Positions 47,437 through 54,707 of a stretch of DNA of 64,000 nt are shown here, in pieces. Each line of letters begins with the position of its first letter. Positions within the stretch are counted from its first letter, which is position 1. Origin of the DNA: Flavobacterium lutivivi. GTDB taxonomy: Bacteria > Bacteroidota > Bacteroidia > Flavobacteriales > Flavobacteriaceae. The notes under the pieces were generated by a model, which was given only the letters and a program-made list of their open reading frames with translations, was not told the origin of the DNA and searched no databases. Where the stretch lies: the NCBI RefSeq assembly GCF_014642275.1, contig NZ_BMIM01000009.1, positions 55,189 to 119,188 on the forward strand, read 5' to 3'. Both the position numbers and the translations under genes were made by a program.

Positions 47437-48172
47437 ATTTTGAATTAATTTGCAAAGCAAAATTTATTTTATCTCCTTTTGATACAGTAAAAATATCGCT
47501 TTGTTCAATAGTTTTATGCTTAATTTCTGCAATATCACCTAATGAAAGCTCTTTTAAATAATTCATTTCAAAACTTTCAATCTTTTGGTTTTTGATAATT
47601 TCTAAATCAATACAATCTAAGCACCATTCAAGATATTTAACACTGTTGGCATGATTAACAATATCCAAATCGGATAGTTTTACTACATGATTTCCTATTG
47701 GTTTTAAATCGTGTTGAAAATCGATTTTCCCAAAACTTTTTTGAGTTGCTCTTTCAGGATGTTTTTGAAAATGCTCGTGTGGTAAAGCTAAGTTTTCTGG
47801 TCTTCTGGTATTGGTGTTGAAAACTGCCCAATATGTTTCGCAGCCAATTAATTTTTCTGTGCCCAAATAAAGTTCTAAGCATCGGATGGAGCGAGAATTT
47901 TCAAGAGAATTAATCCAAGTTTTCACCGTAATTGTATCTTTCCATTTTGGCAAACGATTTATTTCAACTCTCATTCTGCTCAAAACCCAAGCTTGATGAA
48001 ACAACTGCATATCGCTAAAACTAATGCCACCAAGTTCAGCATGCAAAGCAGCTGTTAATTGCAAAATATTGCACAAATCGGTATATTTCAGATAACCGTT
48101 TGGATAACATTGAAGAAAATTGATTTCTTTTTCTTCCAGTAAAATAGAGGTAAAGTTGGGTGAAATTGGCAT
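47435..48172 (-). CDS. Acyl-ACP thioesterase
   Basis: A 245-aa protein of the acyl-ACP thioesterase (FatA/FatB-like) family, built as two hot-dog domains. The first half shows ADCNILQLTAALHAE-like helix packing (LCNILQLTAALHAELGGISF), WVLSRMRVEINRLPKWKDT and TVKTWINSLENSRSIR; the second has VKLSDLDIVNHANSVKYLEW with the Asp/Asn-His catalytic region near its start. It releases fatty acids from acyl carrier protein. Its start overlaps the miaA stop by one base (TAATG), so the two are probably translationally coupled. Confidence 0.88.
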   Translation of the reverse strand: MPISPNFTSILLEEKEINFLQCYPNGYLKYTDLCNILQLTAALHAELGGISFSDMQLFHQAWVLSRMRVEINRLPKWKDTITVKTWINSLENSRSIRCLELYLGTEKLIGCETYWAVFNTNTRRPENLALPHEHFQKHPERATQKSFGKIDFQHDLKPIGNHVVKLSDLDIVNHANSVKYLEWCLDCIDLEIIKNQKIESFEMNYLKELSLGDIAEIKHKTIEQSDIFTVSKGDKINFALQINSK

Positions 48173-49101
48173 TATTTTGAATTATCAATTATCAATTCTA
48201 CAGTATCAATTATCTCTTTTATATCCGTTAAATAATTAAACCAAACAACGTTTTCAGTTCTTTTGAACCAAGTAATTTGACGTTTTGCAAAACGACGTGT
48301 GTTCATTTTAATTTGTTCAACGGCAAATTCTAAAGTTGTTTTACCTTCAAAATAATCGAATAATTCTCTGTAACCTACGGTTTGCAAAGCATTCAGGCTT
48401 TTATTTGGAAACAAATTTTCAGCTTCTTTCAATAAACCTTCATTCATCATGATATCAACACGTTGGTTTATTCGGTTGTACATTGTTTCTCTTTCAGCTT
48501 CAAGTCCAATAATAATAGGAGTAAAGTTGCGATTATTTTTCTTTTGTCCAATAAAACTCGAATACGGTTTTCCAGTCCCGATACACACTTCTACAAAACG
48601 TTTCATTCGTTGTGGATTTTGTAACGTTTGCGGATTTTCAATTGTTAATTTCTGGAAATAATCACTGTCTAGTTCTTTTAATTTTTGTTGTAGATAATCT
48701 ATTCCAAACTTCTCAAAATCAGCATTTATGTTATGTCTAATTTCTTCGTTTATATCTGGAAAATCATCAAACCCTTTTAAAACTGCATCAACATATAAAC
48801 CTGAACCACCAACCATGATTTGAATGTTATTTTTTAGAAACAATTCATTCAATTTTGCAATGGCTTCTTTTTCAAAATCACCAACAGAATAATTGTCAAA
48901 AATCGATTTGTTTTGGATAAAATGATGAGTTGCACTCGCCAATTCTTCCTCAGAAGGAACTGCTGTGCCAATTTTCATTTCTTTATAAAACTGACGACTA
49001 TCACAAGAAACAATATCGCATTCAAAATGCTGTGCCAAAGCGATACTCAAGGAAGTTTTCCCGATTGCAGTTGGTCCGATGATGGTTATTAAATAGTTCA
49101 T
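48172..49101 (-). CDS. miaA: tRNA dimethylallyltransferase
   Basis: A 309-aa P-loop enzyme that adds a dimethylallyl group to A37 of tRNAs reading UNN codons. Motifs are IIGPTAIGKTSLSIALAQ (Walker A), VSCDSRQFYKEMKIGTAVPS with the catalytic Asp, THHFIQNKSIFDNYSVGDF, VGGSGLYVDAVLKGFDD and ALQTVGYRELFDYFEG, ending in RRFAKRQITWFKR. The length is normal. It is upstream of and overlaps the thioesterase gene. Confidence 0.96.
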   Translation of the reverse strand: MNYLITIIGPTAIGKTSLSIALAQHFECDIVSCDSRQFYKEMKIGTAVPSEEELASATHHFIQNKSIFDNYSVGDFEKEAIAKLNELFLKNNIQIMVGGSGLYVDAVLKGFDDFPDINEEIRHNINADFEKFGIDYLQQKLKELDSDYFQKLTIENPQTLQNPQRMKRFVEVCIGTGKPYSSFIGQKKNNRNFTPIIIGLEAERETMYNRINQRVDIMMNEGLLKEAENLFPNKSLNALQTVGYRELFDYFEGKTTLEFAVEQIKMNTRRFAKRQITWFKRTENVVWFNYLTDIKEIIDTVELIIDNSK

Positions 49102-49107
49102 CTCTTT

Positions 49108-49137
49108 GTCATTACGAGCTTGAAAAGCGTGTCAATC
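49108..49137. repeat. REP-like short element upstream of miaA
   Basis: GTCATTACGAGCTTGAAAAG followed by CGTGTCAATC. The GTCATT...GAC-type ends resemble elements at 51344-51418 and 51749-51776. Its pairing is weak. Confidence 0.4.
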
Positions 49138-49165
49138 TTTTTCAAATTTCTTTACTTGAATTGCT

Positions 49166-49200
49166 AATAACTCTTCACTAATCACTCTTTACTCATTTAT
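49166..49200. repeat. Simple-repeat tract, gtgattagt family
   Basis: The plus strand reads aactcttcactaatcactc; the reverse complement gives gagtgattagtgaagagtt, which matches 2344-2480. It touches the stop codon of the exonuclease/GIY-YIG gene. Confidence 0.65.
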
Positions 49201-50562
49201 CTAAAACTTCATCACCTTCATTACCTTATTTTTTCTGAGAAAGCTTTGAATTATATTTCGTGTATCACGATTGTTTTGCATTGGAATTAAAATATTCTTC
49301 AATACTTCAATATTGTTTACTTGATAATTCAAATCAAAAAAACAATATCCTTTATAAATACCGTTTTCGATAAGTATTGCACTGCGTTCTTCAAGTTTTC
49401 TGCCTCTGTCAACAATTACCATATTGTTGCTTTCAAACTTCATTTCATTCAGAAATTCTTCAACTCTTTCGTTGTAAGTATCGGGACTTTCTTTGCCGAT
49501 GCATGCGCCATTACATTCTTTTATCTTGTATTGAAAACAACTGTTTTTGGTATCAAAAAGACCATTAATTTTTTGGCATAAATTGTATTTTTCGGTCATT
49601 TTAAACAAGAAGTTTTTACCTTCTTGAATGCTGGTAAATGAAGTGATTTCTTTTTTTCTGCCATCGGCTTTTTGCAATTGCAAACTTAAATATCCATTAT
49701 CATCCAACACTTCATACAATGCCCATTGAAAAATACTTTTGCGTTGCGCTCTATTGTAAATTGGCTTATTGATTTTTATTTCTTCGCTTTCTTTTAATAG
49801 CGCAATTAATTCGCTACCAGTTTCCTCAAAAGTTACTGCAAAAACATCGCGCTGAATTTTTTTACTCTTACTCGATGTGCCAGTAAAATGCTGATTGACA
49901 CGCTTTTTTATGTTTTTACTTTTTCCAATATAAATCAAATCACCTTTGTCATTATGGATATAGTAAATCCCAGTTCGTGAAGGTAAATTTTCAACAATAT
50001 CCAAAAGTTTTGGCGATAATCCTTTTTTTATGTCTGCTTTTATTGAGCTAATGAGTATTTCTTTTTCTAAATCTTTTGAAAGTAAAAGTTTAAAAAGACG
50101 GACTGTTGCCATAGCATCACCACTTGCTCGATGTCTATCTGCTACAGGAATTCCTAACGAACGAACAAGTTTCCCTAAACTATAGGAAGGCATTCCAGGT
50201 ATTAATTTTTGAGAAAGTTCTACTGTGCACAATGTTGGTCTAATGAATTTGTAACCCAATCTATCAAACTCCATTTGCAAAATTCTGTAATCGAAAGATG
50301 CGTTATGTGCCACAACAATGCAATCTTCGGTAATTTCTATTATGCGTTTGGCAAGTTCATAAAACTTTGGAGCCGATCGAAGCATGGCATTATTAATTCC
50401 TGTCAGTTTCACTACAAAAGGCTGAATAGGTTTTTCAGGATTTACCAAGCTAATAAATTGATCGACAACTTCGTGACCATCAAATTTGTATATGGCAATT
50501 TCGGTAATACCTTCTTCGTTGTATTGACCACCAGTAGTTTCTATGTCGAGTATTGCGTACAA
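49201..50562 (-). CDS. DEDDh exonuclease fused to UvrC-like GIY-YIG nuclease
   Basis: A 453-aa fusion. Residues 1-165 are a DnaQ-like 3'-5' exonuclease (YAILDIETTGG with the Asp-Glu pair, VAHNASFDYRIL, HRASGDAMAT). Residues about 197-285 are a GIY-YIG domain as in UvrC and Cho (GIYYIHNDKGDLIYIGKS, then R in KRVNQHF and E in ELIALLKESEEI). After it, Cys329, 342, 350 and 354 (C-x12-C-x7-C-x3-C) match the four-Cys pattern of UvrC, where an Fe-S cluster has been reported. The start is TTG at 50562, at the edge of a repeat; no ATG lies before the conserved N-terminus. It probably works in DNA repair. Confidence 0.88.
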   Translation of the reverse strand: MYAILDIETTGGQYNEEGITEIAIYKFDGHEVVDQFISLVNPEKPIQPFVVKLTGINNAMLRSAPKFYELAKRIIEITEDCIVVAHNASFDYRILQMEFDRLGYKFIRPTLCTVELSQKLIPGMPSYSLGKLVRSLGIPVADRHRASGDAMATVRLFKLLLSKDLEKEILISSIKADIKKGLSPKLLDIVENLPSRTGIYYIHNDKGDLIYIGKSKNIKKRVNQHFTGTSSKSKKIQRDVFAVTFEETGSELIALLKESEEIKINKPIYNRAQRKSIFQWALYEVLDDNGYLSLQLQKADGRKKEITSFTSIQEGKNFLFKMTEKYNLCQKINGLFDTKNSCFQYKIKECNGACIGKESPDTYNERVEEFLNEMKFESNNMVIVDRGRKLEERSAILIENGIYKGYCFFDLNYQVNNIEVLKNILIPMQNNRDTRNIIQSFLRKNKVMKVMKF

Positions 50563-50563
50563 T

Positions 50564-50660
50564 TGAGTGACTAGTAATTAGTAAATAGTGATTAGTGAAT
50601 AGTGAGTTATAATTAAGTAAAGTCAAACTGTTAATAAAACTAATTACTCTTCACTTTATT
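50564..50660. repeat. Inverted pair of gtgattagt-family repeats
   Basis: One arm reads gtgactagtaattagtaaat and then agtgattagtgaatagtgag (50567-50608); the other (50638-50656) reads aactaattactcttcactt, the opposite orientation. The pair fills the space between the exonuclease/GIY-YIG gene and yggS. Confidence 0.6.
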
Positions 50661-50661
50661 T

Positions 50662-51330
50662 TTAATATCTCGTTCCAAAGATACTACTTCCAATCCGAAC
50701 CATTGTACTTCCGCATTCAATTGCTAGTTGATAATCGCCTGACATTCCCATGGAAAGGGTTTCGAGTTTCAAGTTTAAAGTTTCAAGTTGTTGGAGTTTG
50801 TCGAAAATTGACTTTAAGTTTTGGAATTCTTTTTTAATTTGTTCTTGATTATCTGTAAAAGTAGCCATTCCCATCAAACCAACAATTCTAATATTATTCA
50901 TTTCATTTTTGTCATTCTGAACATAGTTAAGAATTTCTTCCAATTCCTTTTCATCTAATCCAAATTTAGTTTCTTCTTCAGCAATATGAACTTGAAGCAA
51001 GCAATCTACTTTTTTACGCCATTTTGCAGCCAAACGATTTATCTCTTTTAGAAGTTTTAAACTATCTACACCATGAATGAGTTTTACATAAGGTATCATG
51101 TATTTTACCTTATTCGATTGAACATGACCAATCATGTGCCATTCAATATCTTTAGGCATTTGCTGCCACTTTTCGGTCATTTCTTGGATTTTGTTTTCAC
51201 CAAAAATTCGCTGACCAGCATTGTAAGCTTCCATTAAATCGGCAACAGGTTTCGTTTTAGAAACTGCGACAAGTGTTACGTGACTAGGAAGTTGGGATTT
51301 TATATTATTGAGGTTTTGAGCTATTGACAT
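50662..51330 (-). CDS. yggS: YggS-family pyridoxal-phosphate homeostasis protein
   Basis: A 222-aa PLP-binding protein of the YggS/PLPBP family, with a fold-type III barrel but no known enzyme activity; it controls vitamin B6 balance and, through it, amino acid levels. The PLP Lys lies in HVTLVAVSKTKP, followed by FGENKIQEMTEKW, WHMIGHVQSNKVKY, HGVDSLKLL and the C-terminal SMGMSGDYQLAIECGSTMVRIGSSIFG. Residues about 180-191 (QLETLNLKLETL) are encoded by an internal simple repeat of AACTTGAAACTT-like units, probably an in-frame insertion. Confidence 0.93.
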   Translation of the reverse strand: MSIAQNLNNIKSQLPSHVTLVAVSKTKPVADLMEAYNAGQRIFGENKIQEMTEKWQQMPKDIEWHMIGHVQSNKVKYMIPYVKLIHGVDSLKLLKEINRLAAKWRKKVDCLLQVHIAEEETKFGLDEKELEEILNYVQNDKNEMNNIRIVGLMGMATFTDNQEQIKKEFQNLKSIFDKLQQLETLNLKLETLSMGMSGDYQLAIECGSTMVRIGSSIFGTRY

Positions 51331-51343
51331 TTTTTATTTGGTT

Positions 51344-51418
51344 TTGTCATTTCGACGAAGGAGAAATCGCATAATCATAGTAACTTAATGAGTTTCTTCA
51401 CTTCGTTCAGAATGACAA
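51344..51418. repeat. 75-bp mini-element with perfect terminal inverted repeats
   Basis: TTGTCATT (51344-51351) and AATGACAA (51411-51418) are exact inverted ends, and CGAAG (51356-51360) pairs with CTTCG (51401-51405) inside. It lies between yggS and the DUF1015 gene and has no coding capacity. Confidence 0.6.
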
Positions 51419-51460
51419 TTTTGTGTCTATTTTCTTTTCTCTTTGTTCTATTTTCTAAAA

Positions 51461-52699
51461 TTACAACTCATACACCATCAATCCACTACGAAATTTAGGT
51501 TCAATGTATGTTGATTTTGGCGGCATGATTAAATTGTTGTCTGCCAATGCTTTAATTTCTGAAATATCACTTGGAAAAAGCATGAAACCAACTGCAAATT
51601 CACCTTCGTCAACTAATTCTTTTATAGTTGCAATAGATTGCTTTCCTGGAATGTACTCTATGCGTTCGTCGTTTCGTAAATCTTCAATGCCTAAAAGAGG
51701 TTGCAAAACTTTATCGTATAAAATTTGAGCATCGAGATTATCTAAAATTGTCATCTCGACTGCGCTCGATGTGACAGAGTTGTTAGTTTGTTTATAAAAT
51801 AAAGCATAAAAATTTCCGTCGAGATACATTCCAAACTCAAACTTGCTTTGCGGTTTCCACAATTCTTGTTCTTTGGGTTTAATGATAAAATGCTCCGATA
51901 GTTTTTCTAGAAAATCTGCTGCTTCATAGCCATTCAAGTCACGAATTATTCTATTAAATTCATAAATTTTAACATTGCTTTCGGCAATCAAAAAGCTCAT
52001 AAAATAATTTAGATTTTCGTTACCCAAATGCTTATCTTCATCATATAACAATTCAGCAGAAGCCGAGCGATGATGTCCGTCAGCAATATATAATTCAGGA
52101 ATATTTTCAAACTGGCTTTGTAACCAATTGATTTCTGCATCGGTATCAATCTTCCAAAGTTGATGTTTTTCTTTATTGGTAGTCGAATAATTATAAATAG
52201 GTTGCGATTTCTTTTTTTCAGCAATCCAATTATTAATTTCTGATTTATCAGGATAAGTAATCAAAACTGGTTCGGTATTAAAACCCGTTTGATGCAAATA
52301 ATCTTTGAATAATTCTACACGATATTGCAACGTATCTTCGTGTTTTTTGATGATATTACTTTTGTAATCTTCAATAGAAGTTCCAGCTACAATTCCAGTA
52401 AAAGACTGACTTTTGGTTTGAATTTCATACAAGAAAAAAACTGGTTTTTCTTCAGTAATAAAAATGCCATCGTTTTTAAAATCCTGATATTTATGAGCAA
52501 CACCTTTAAAACGTTTGTCTAAAGTTATTTTTTGCGCATGAATATAGGCAGGATTAATCACGTGTAGAAACGAGTACGGATTAAAATTTAACCAAGCAGC
52601 CAATTCCGCAGGCGAATAATCATCGTAGTTTCTACAAGTTACTAATGCTACTTTATCGGCAACAGGACGAACGGCTTTGAATGGGATAATTTTGCTCAT
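51461..52699 (-). CDS. DUF1015 family protein
   Basis: A 412-aa cytoplasmic protein of the DUF1015 family (one archaeal member is a serine kinase; the bacterial role is unproven). It opens MSKIIPFKAVRPVADKVALV, with YDDYSPAELAAWLNFNPYSF and the conserved IADGHHRSASAELL near residue 220. The ATG at 52699 is chosen; a GTG nine codons upstream lies in intergenic repeat sequence. Residues about 308-317 (SVTSSAVEMT) are encoded by a 28-bp palindrome that looks like an in-frame REP insertion. It is one of nine co-directional genes. Confidence 0.85.
   Translation of the reverse strand: MSKIIPFKAVRPVADKVALVTCRNYDDYSPAELAAWLNFNPYSFLHVINPAYIHAQKITLDKRFKGVAHKYQDFKNDGIFITEEKPVFFLYEIQTKSQSFTGIVAGTSIEDYKSNIIKKHEDTLQYRVELFKDYLHQTGFNTEPVLITYPDKSEINNWIAEKKKSQPIYNYSTTNKEKHQLWKIDTDAEINWLQSQFENIPELYIADGHHRSASAELLYDEDKHLGNENLNYFMSFLIAESNVKIYEFNRIIRDLNGYEAADFLEKLSEHFIIKPKEQELWKPQSKFEFGMYLDGNFYALFYKQTNNSVTSSAVEMTILDNLDAQILYDKVLQPLLGIEDLRNDERIEYIPGKQSIATIKELVDEGEFAVGFMLFPSDISEIKALADNNLIMPPKSTYIEPKFRSGLMVYEL
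51749..51776. repeat. REP-like palindrome inside DUF1015 gene
   Basis: TGTCATCTCGA and TCGATGTGACA form an imperfect inverted repeat (9 of 11 pairs) around a short GC-rich centre, much more GC-rich than its surroundings, within an intact reading frame. Confidence 0.6.
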
Positions 52700-52708
52700 T
52701 TTTTTATA

Positions 52709-52757
52709 GTTTTCAGTCTCAGTCACAGTTATCAGTTCACTGCGACTGAATACTGCG
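52709..52757. repeat. Short tandem repeat, actgcgactg type
   Basis: The segment contains cagtctcagtcacagttatcag followed by two copies of actgcgactg separated by aat. It lies between the DUF1015 gene and the dehydrogenase gene. Confidence 0.55.
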
Positions 52758-52762
52758 ACTGT

Positions 52763-53653
52763 TTACTTTAAAAATTGCTTTGCAATTTTTTCTGCTTTTT
52801 TACTTTCAGAATAATCATAAAAACCTTCACCCGATTTTACACCAAGTTTTCCTGCCATTACCATATTTACTAACAATGGGCAAGGAGCATATTTTGGATT
52901 TTTGAAACCGTCGTACATAACATTTAAAATCGAAAGGCAAACATCTAAACCAATAAAATCAGCTAATTGTAATGGTCCCATTGGATGCGCCATTCCGAGT
53001 TTCATTACTGTATCAATTTCTTGAACGCCAGCAACACCATTATAAAGTGTTTCAATACTTTCGTTAATCATTGGCATCAAAATTTTATTAGCCACAAAAC
53101 CAGGATAATCGTTTACTTCTGTTGGAGTTTTTCCTAATTTAATCGATAAATCCATAATGATTTTAGTCACTTCATCAGATGTATTGTAACCACGGATAAT
53201 TTCTACCAATTTCATAATTGGCACTGGGTTCATAAAATGCATTCCAATAACACGTTCCGGATGAACCACTTGCGCCGCAATTTGTGTAATAGAAATAGAA
53301 GAAGTATTAGTTGCCAAAATCACGTTATGGTCGCAAATGTCGCTTAGTTGCTTGAAGATATTGAGTTTTAGATTTACATTTTCTGTTGCCGCTTCAACTA
53401 CTAAATCACAACCTACAACACCATCTTTGATATCGGTGTAAGTGATTATGTTTCCGATGGTTTTGTGTTTGTCGTCTTCAGTGATTGACCCTTTTGCAAC
53501 CATTCTGTCAAGGTTGGAAGCAATAGTTGCCATTCCTTTTTCTAAAGATTTCTCAGAAATATCGATTAATTTTACGGTAAAACCGCTTTGTGCAAAAGTG
53601 TGAGCAATTCCGTTGCCCATTGTTCCTGCACCAATTACTGCTATTGTGTTCAT
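52763..53653 (-). CDS. 3-hydroxyacyl-CoA (3-hydroxybutyryl-CoA) dehydrogenase
   Basis: A 296-aa NAD-dependent enzyme that oxidises L-3-hydroxyacyl-CoA in fatty acid or butyrate metabolism. The N-terminal Rossmann domain has IAVIGAGTMGNGIAHTFAQSG, LVVEAATENVNLK, ATNTSSISITQIA and HFMNPVPIMKLVEIIRG, which carries the catalytic His. The C-terminal helical domain has VNDYPGFVANKILMPMINESI and GMAHPMGPLQLADFIGLDVC. The length and order match single-domain Hbd/PaaH proteins, not the fused FadB type. Confidence 0.94.
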   Translation of the reverse strand: MNTIAVIGAGTMGNGIAHTFAQSGFTVKLIDISEKSLEKGMATIASNLDRMVAKGSITEDDKHKTIGNIITYTDIKDGVVGCDLVVEAATENVNLKLNIFKQLSDICDHNVILATNTSSISITQIAAQVVHPERVIGMHFMNPVPIMKLVEIIRGYNTSDEVTKIIMDLSIKLGKTPTEVNDYPGFVANKILMPMINESIETLYNGVAGVQEIDTVMKLGMAHPMGPLQLADFIGLDVCLSILNVMYDGFKNPKYAPCPLLVNMVMAGKLGVKSGEGFYDYSESKKAEKIAKQFLK

Positions 53654-53708
53654 GTATTAGTTTATGAGTTTGTTTGTTTATGAGTTTATAAATTCTATTT
53701 TTTTATTG

Positions 53709-54677
53709 TTATTTGCTTTCCATACTATCAATAATCATATAAGCCACACGCAACGCTTCTGTTCCGTCTTCAAGAGTTACTACTGGAGTTGTGTTATTGT
53801 TGATGGCATCTGCAAAAGTTTCTAATTCGTCTAAAATGGCATTGTTAGGCGAAACTTCTGGATTATTGAAATAAATTTGTTTTTTTTCGCCTTCTGCATT
53901 TTGTAAAATCATGTCAAAATCACCTGGAACTTCTGGTGCGTCTTTCATTTTCACTACTTCGCAAATTTTGTCTAAATAATCTACAGAGATGTAGGCATCT
54001 TTTTGGAAGAAACGTGATTTACGCATGTTCTTCATCGAAATTCTACTCGAAGTTATGTTAGCAACACAACCATTTTCAAATTCAATTCGAGCATTGGCAA
54101 TATCTGGCGATTGGCTCAAAACAGAAACGCCACTAGCGTGAACGGCTTTAACTTTTGATTTTACCACACTCAAAATCGCATCTATATCGTGTATCATCAA
54201 ATCTAAAACCACAGGAACATCAGTTCCACGAGGATTGAATTCCGCCAAACGGTGCGTTTCAATGAACATTGGATTATCTATTTGATTTTTTACCGCTATG
54301 AACGCTGGATTAAATCGTTCGACATGACCCACTTGACCTTTTACATTGTATTCTTTTGCTAAAGCAATAATCTCTTCGGCTTCTTCAATAGTCGTTGCAA
54401 TGGGTTTTTCTATAAAAACATGTTTACCACTTTTTATAGAAACTTTTGCACACTTATAATGCGAAAGAGTAGGAGTTACAATATCGATAACATCTACTGC
54501 ATGAATGAGTTTTGCAATAGTATCAAAACGTTTATAACCAAATTCAGTAGCAATTTTTTCGGCATATTCTGCATTTTCATCATAAAAACCTACCAATTCA
54601 TATTTTTCAGATTGATTTAACAATCGCAAATGAATTTTTCCAAGGTGACCAGCACCAAGAACGCCAACTTTTAGCAT
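53709..54677 (-). CDS. Gfo/Idh/MocA family oxidoreductase
   Basis: A 322-aa NAD(P)-dependent oxidoreductase. The Rossmann loop is VGVLGAGHLGKIHLRLL, the family EKP motif appears in KHVFIEKPIATT, and GQVGHVERFNPAF carries the region that binds substrate. Members act on sugars, inositols or biliverdin; VERFNPA followed by DLMIHDIDAIL resembles UDP-N-acetylglucosamine-type dehydrogenases of lipid A or polysaccharide synthesis, but the substrate cannot be assigned. It sits between nadB and the dehydrogenase gene. Confidence 0.88.
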   Translation of the reverse strand: MLKVGVLGAGHLGKIHLRLLNQSEKYELVGFYDENAEYAEKIATEFGYKRFDTIAKLIHAVDVIDIVTPTLSHYKCAKVSIKSGKHVFIEKPIATTIEEAEEIIALAKEYNVKGQVGHVERFNPAFIAVKNQIDNPMFIETHRLAEFNPRGTDVPVVLDLMIHDIDAILSVVKSKVKAVHASGVSVLSQSPDIANARIEFENGCVANITSSRISMKNMRKSRFFQKDAYISVDYLDKICEVVKMKDAPEVPGDFDMILQNAEGEKKQIYFNNPEVSPNNAILDELETFADAINNNTTPVVTLEDGTEALRVAYMIIDSMESK

Positions 54678-54707
54678 GTGACACTTATTTTTACAAATAT
54701 AATTTTT

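Noticed and set aside
52770-52792. Hairpin AAAATTGC/GCAATTTT at the end of the 3-hydroxyacyl-CoA dehydrogenase gene
   Set aside because: It lies inside the last codons (KIAKQF), whose sequence explains it. A role in termination is possible but not separable from coding.
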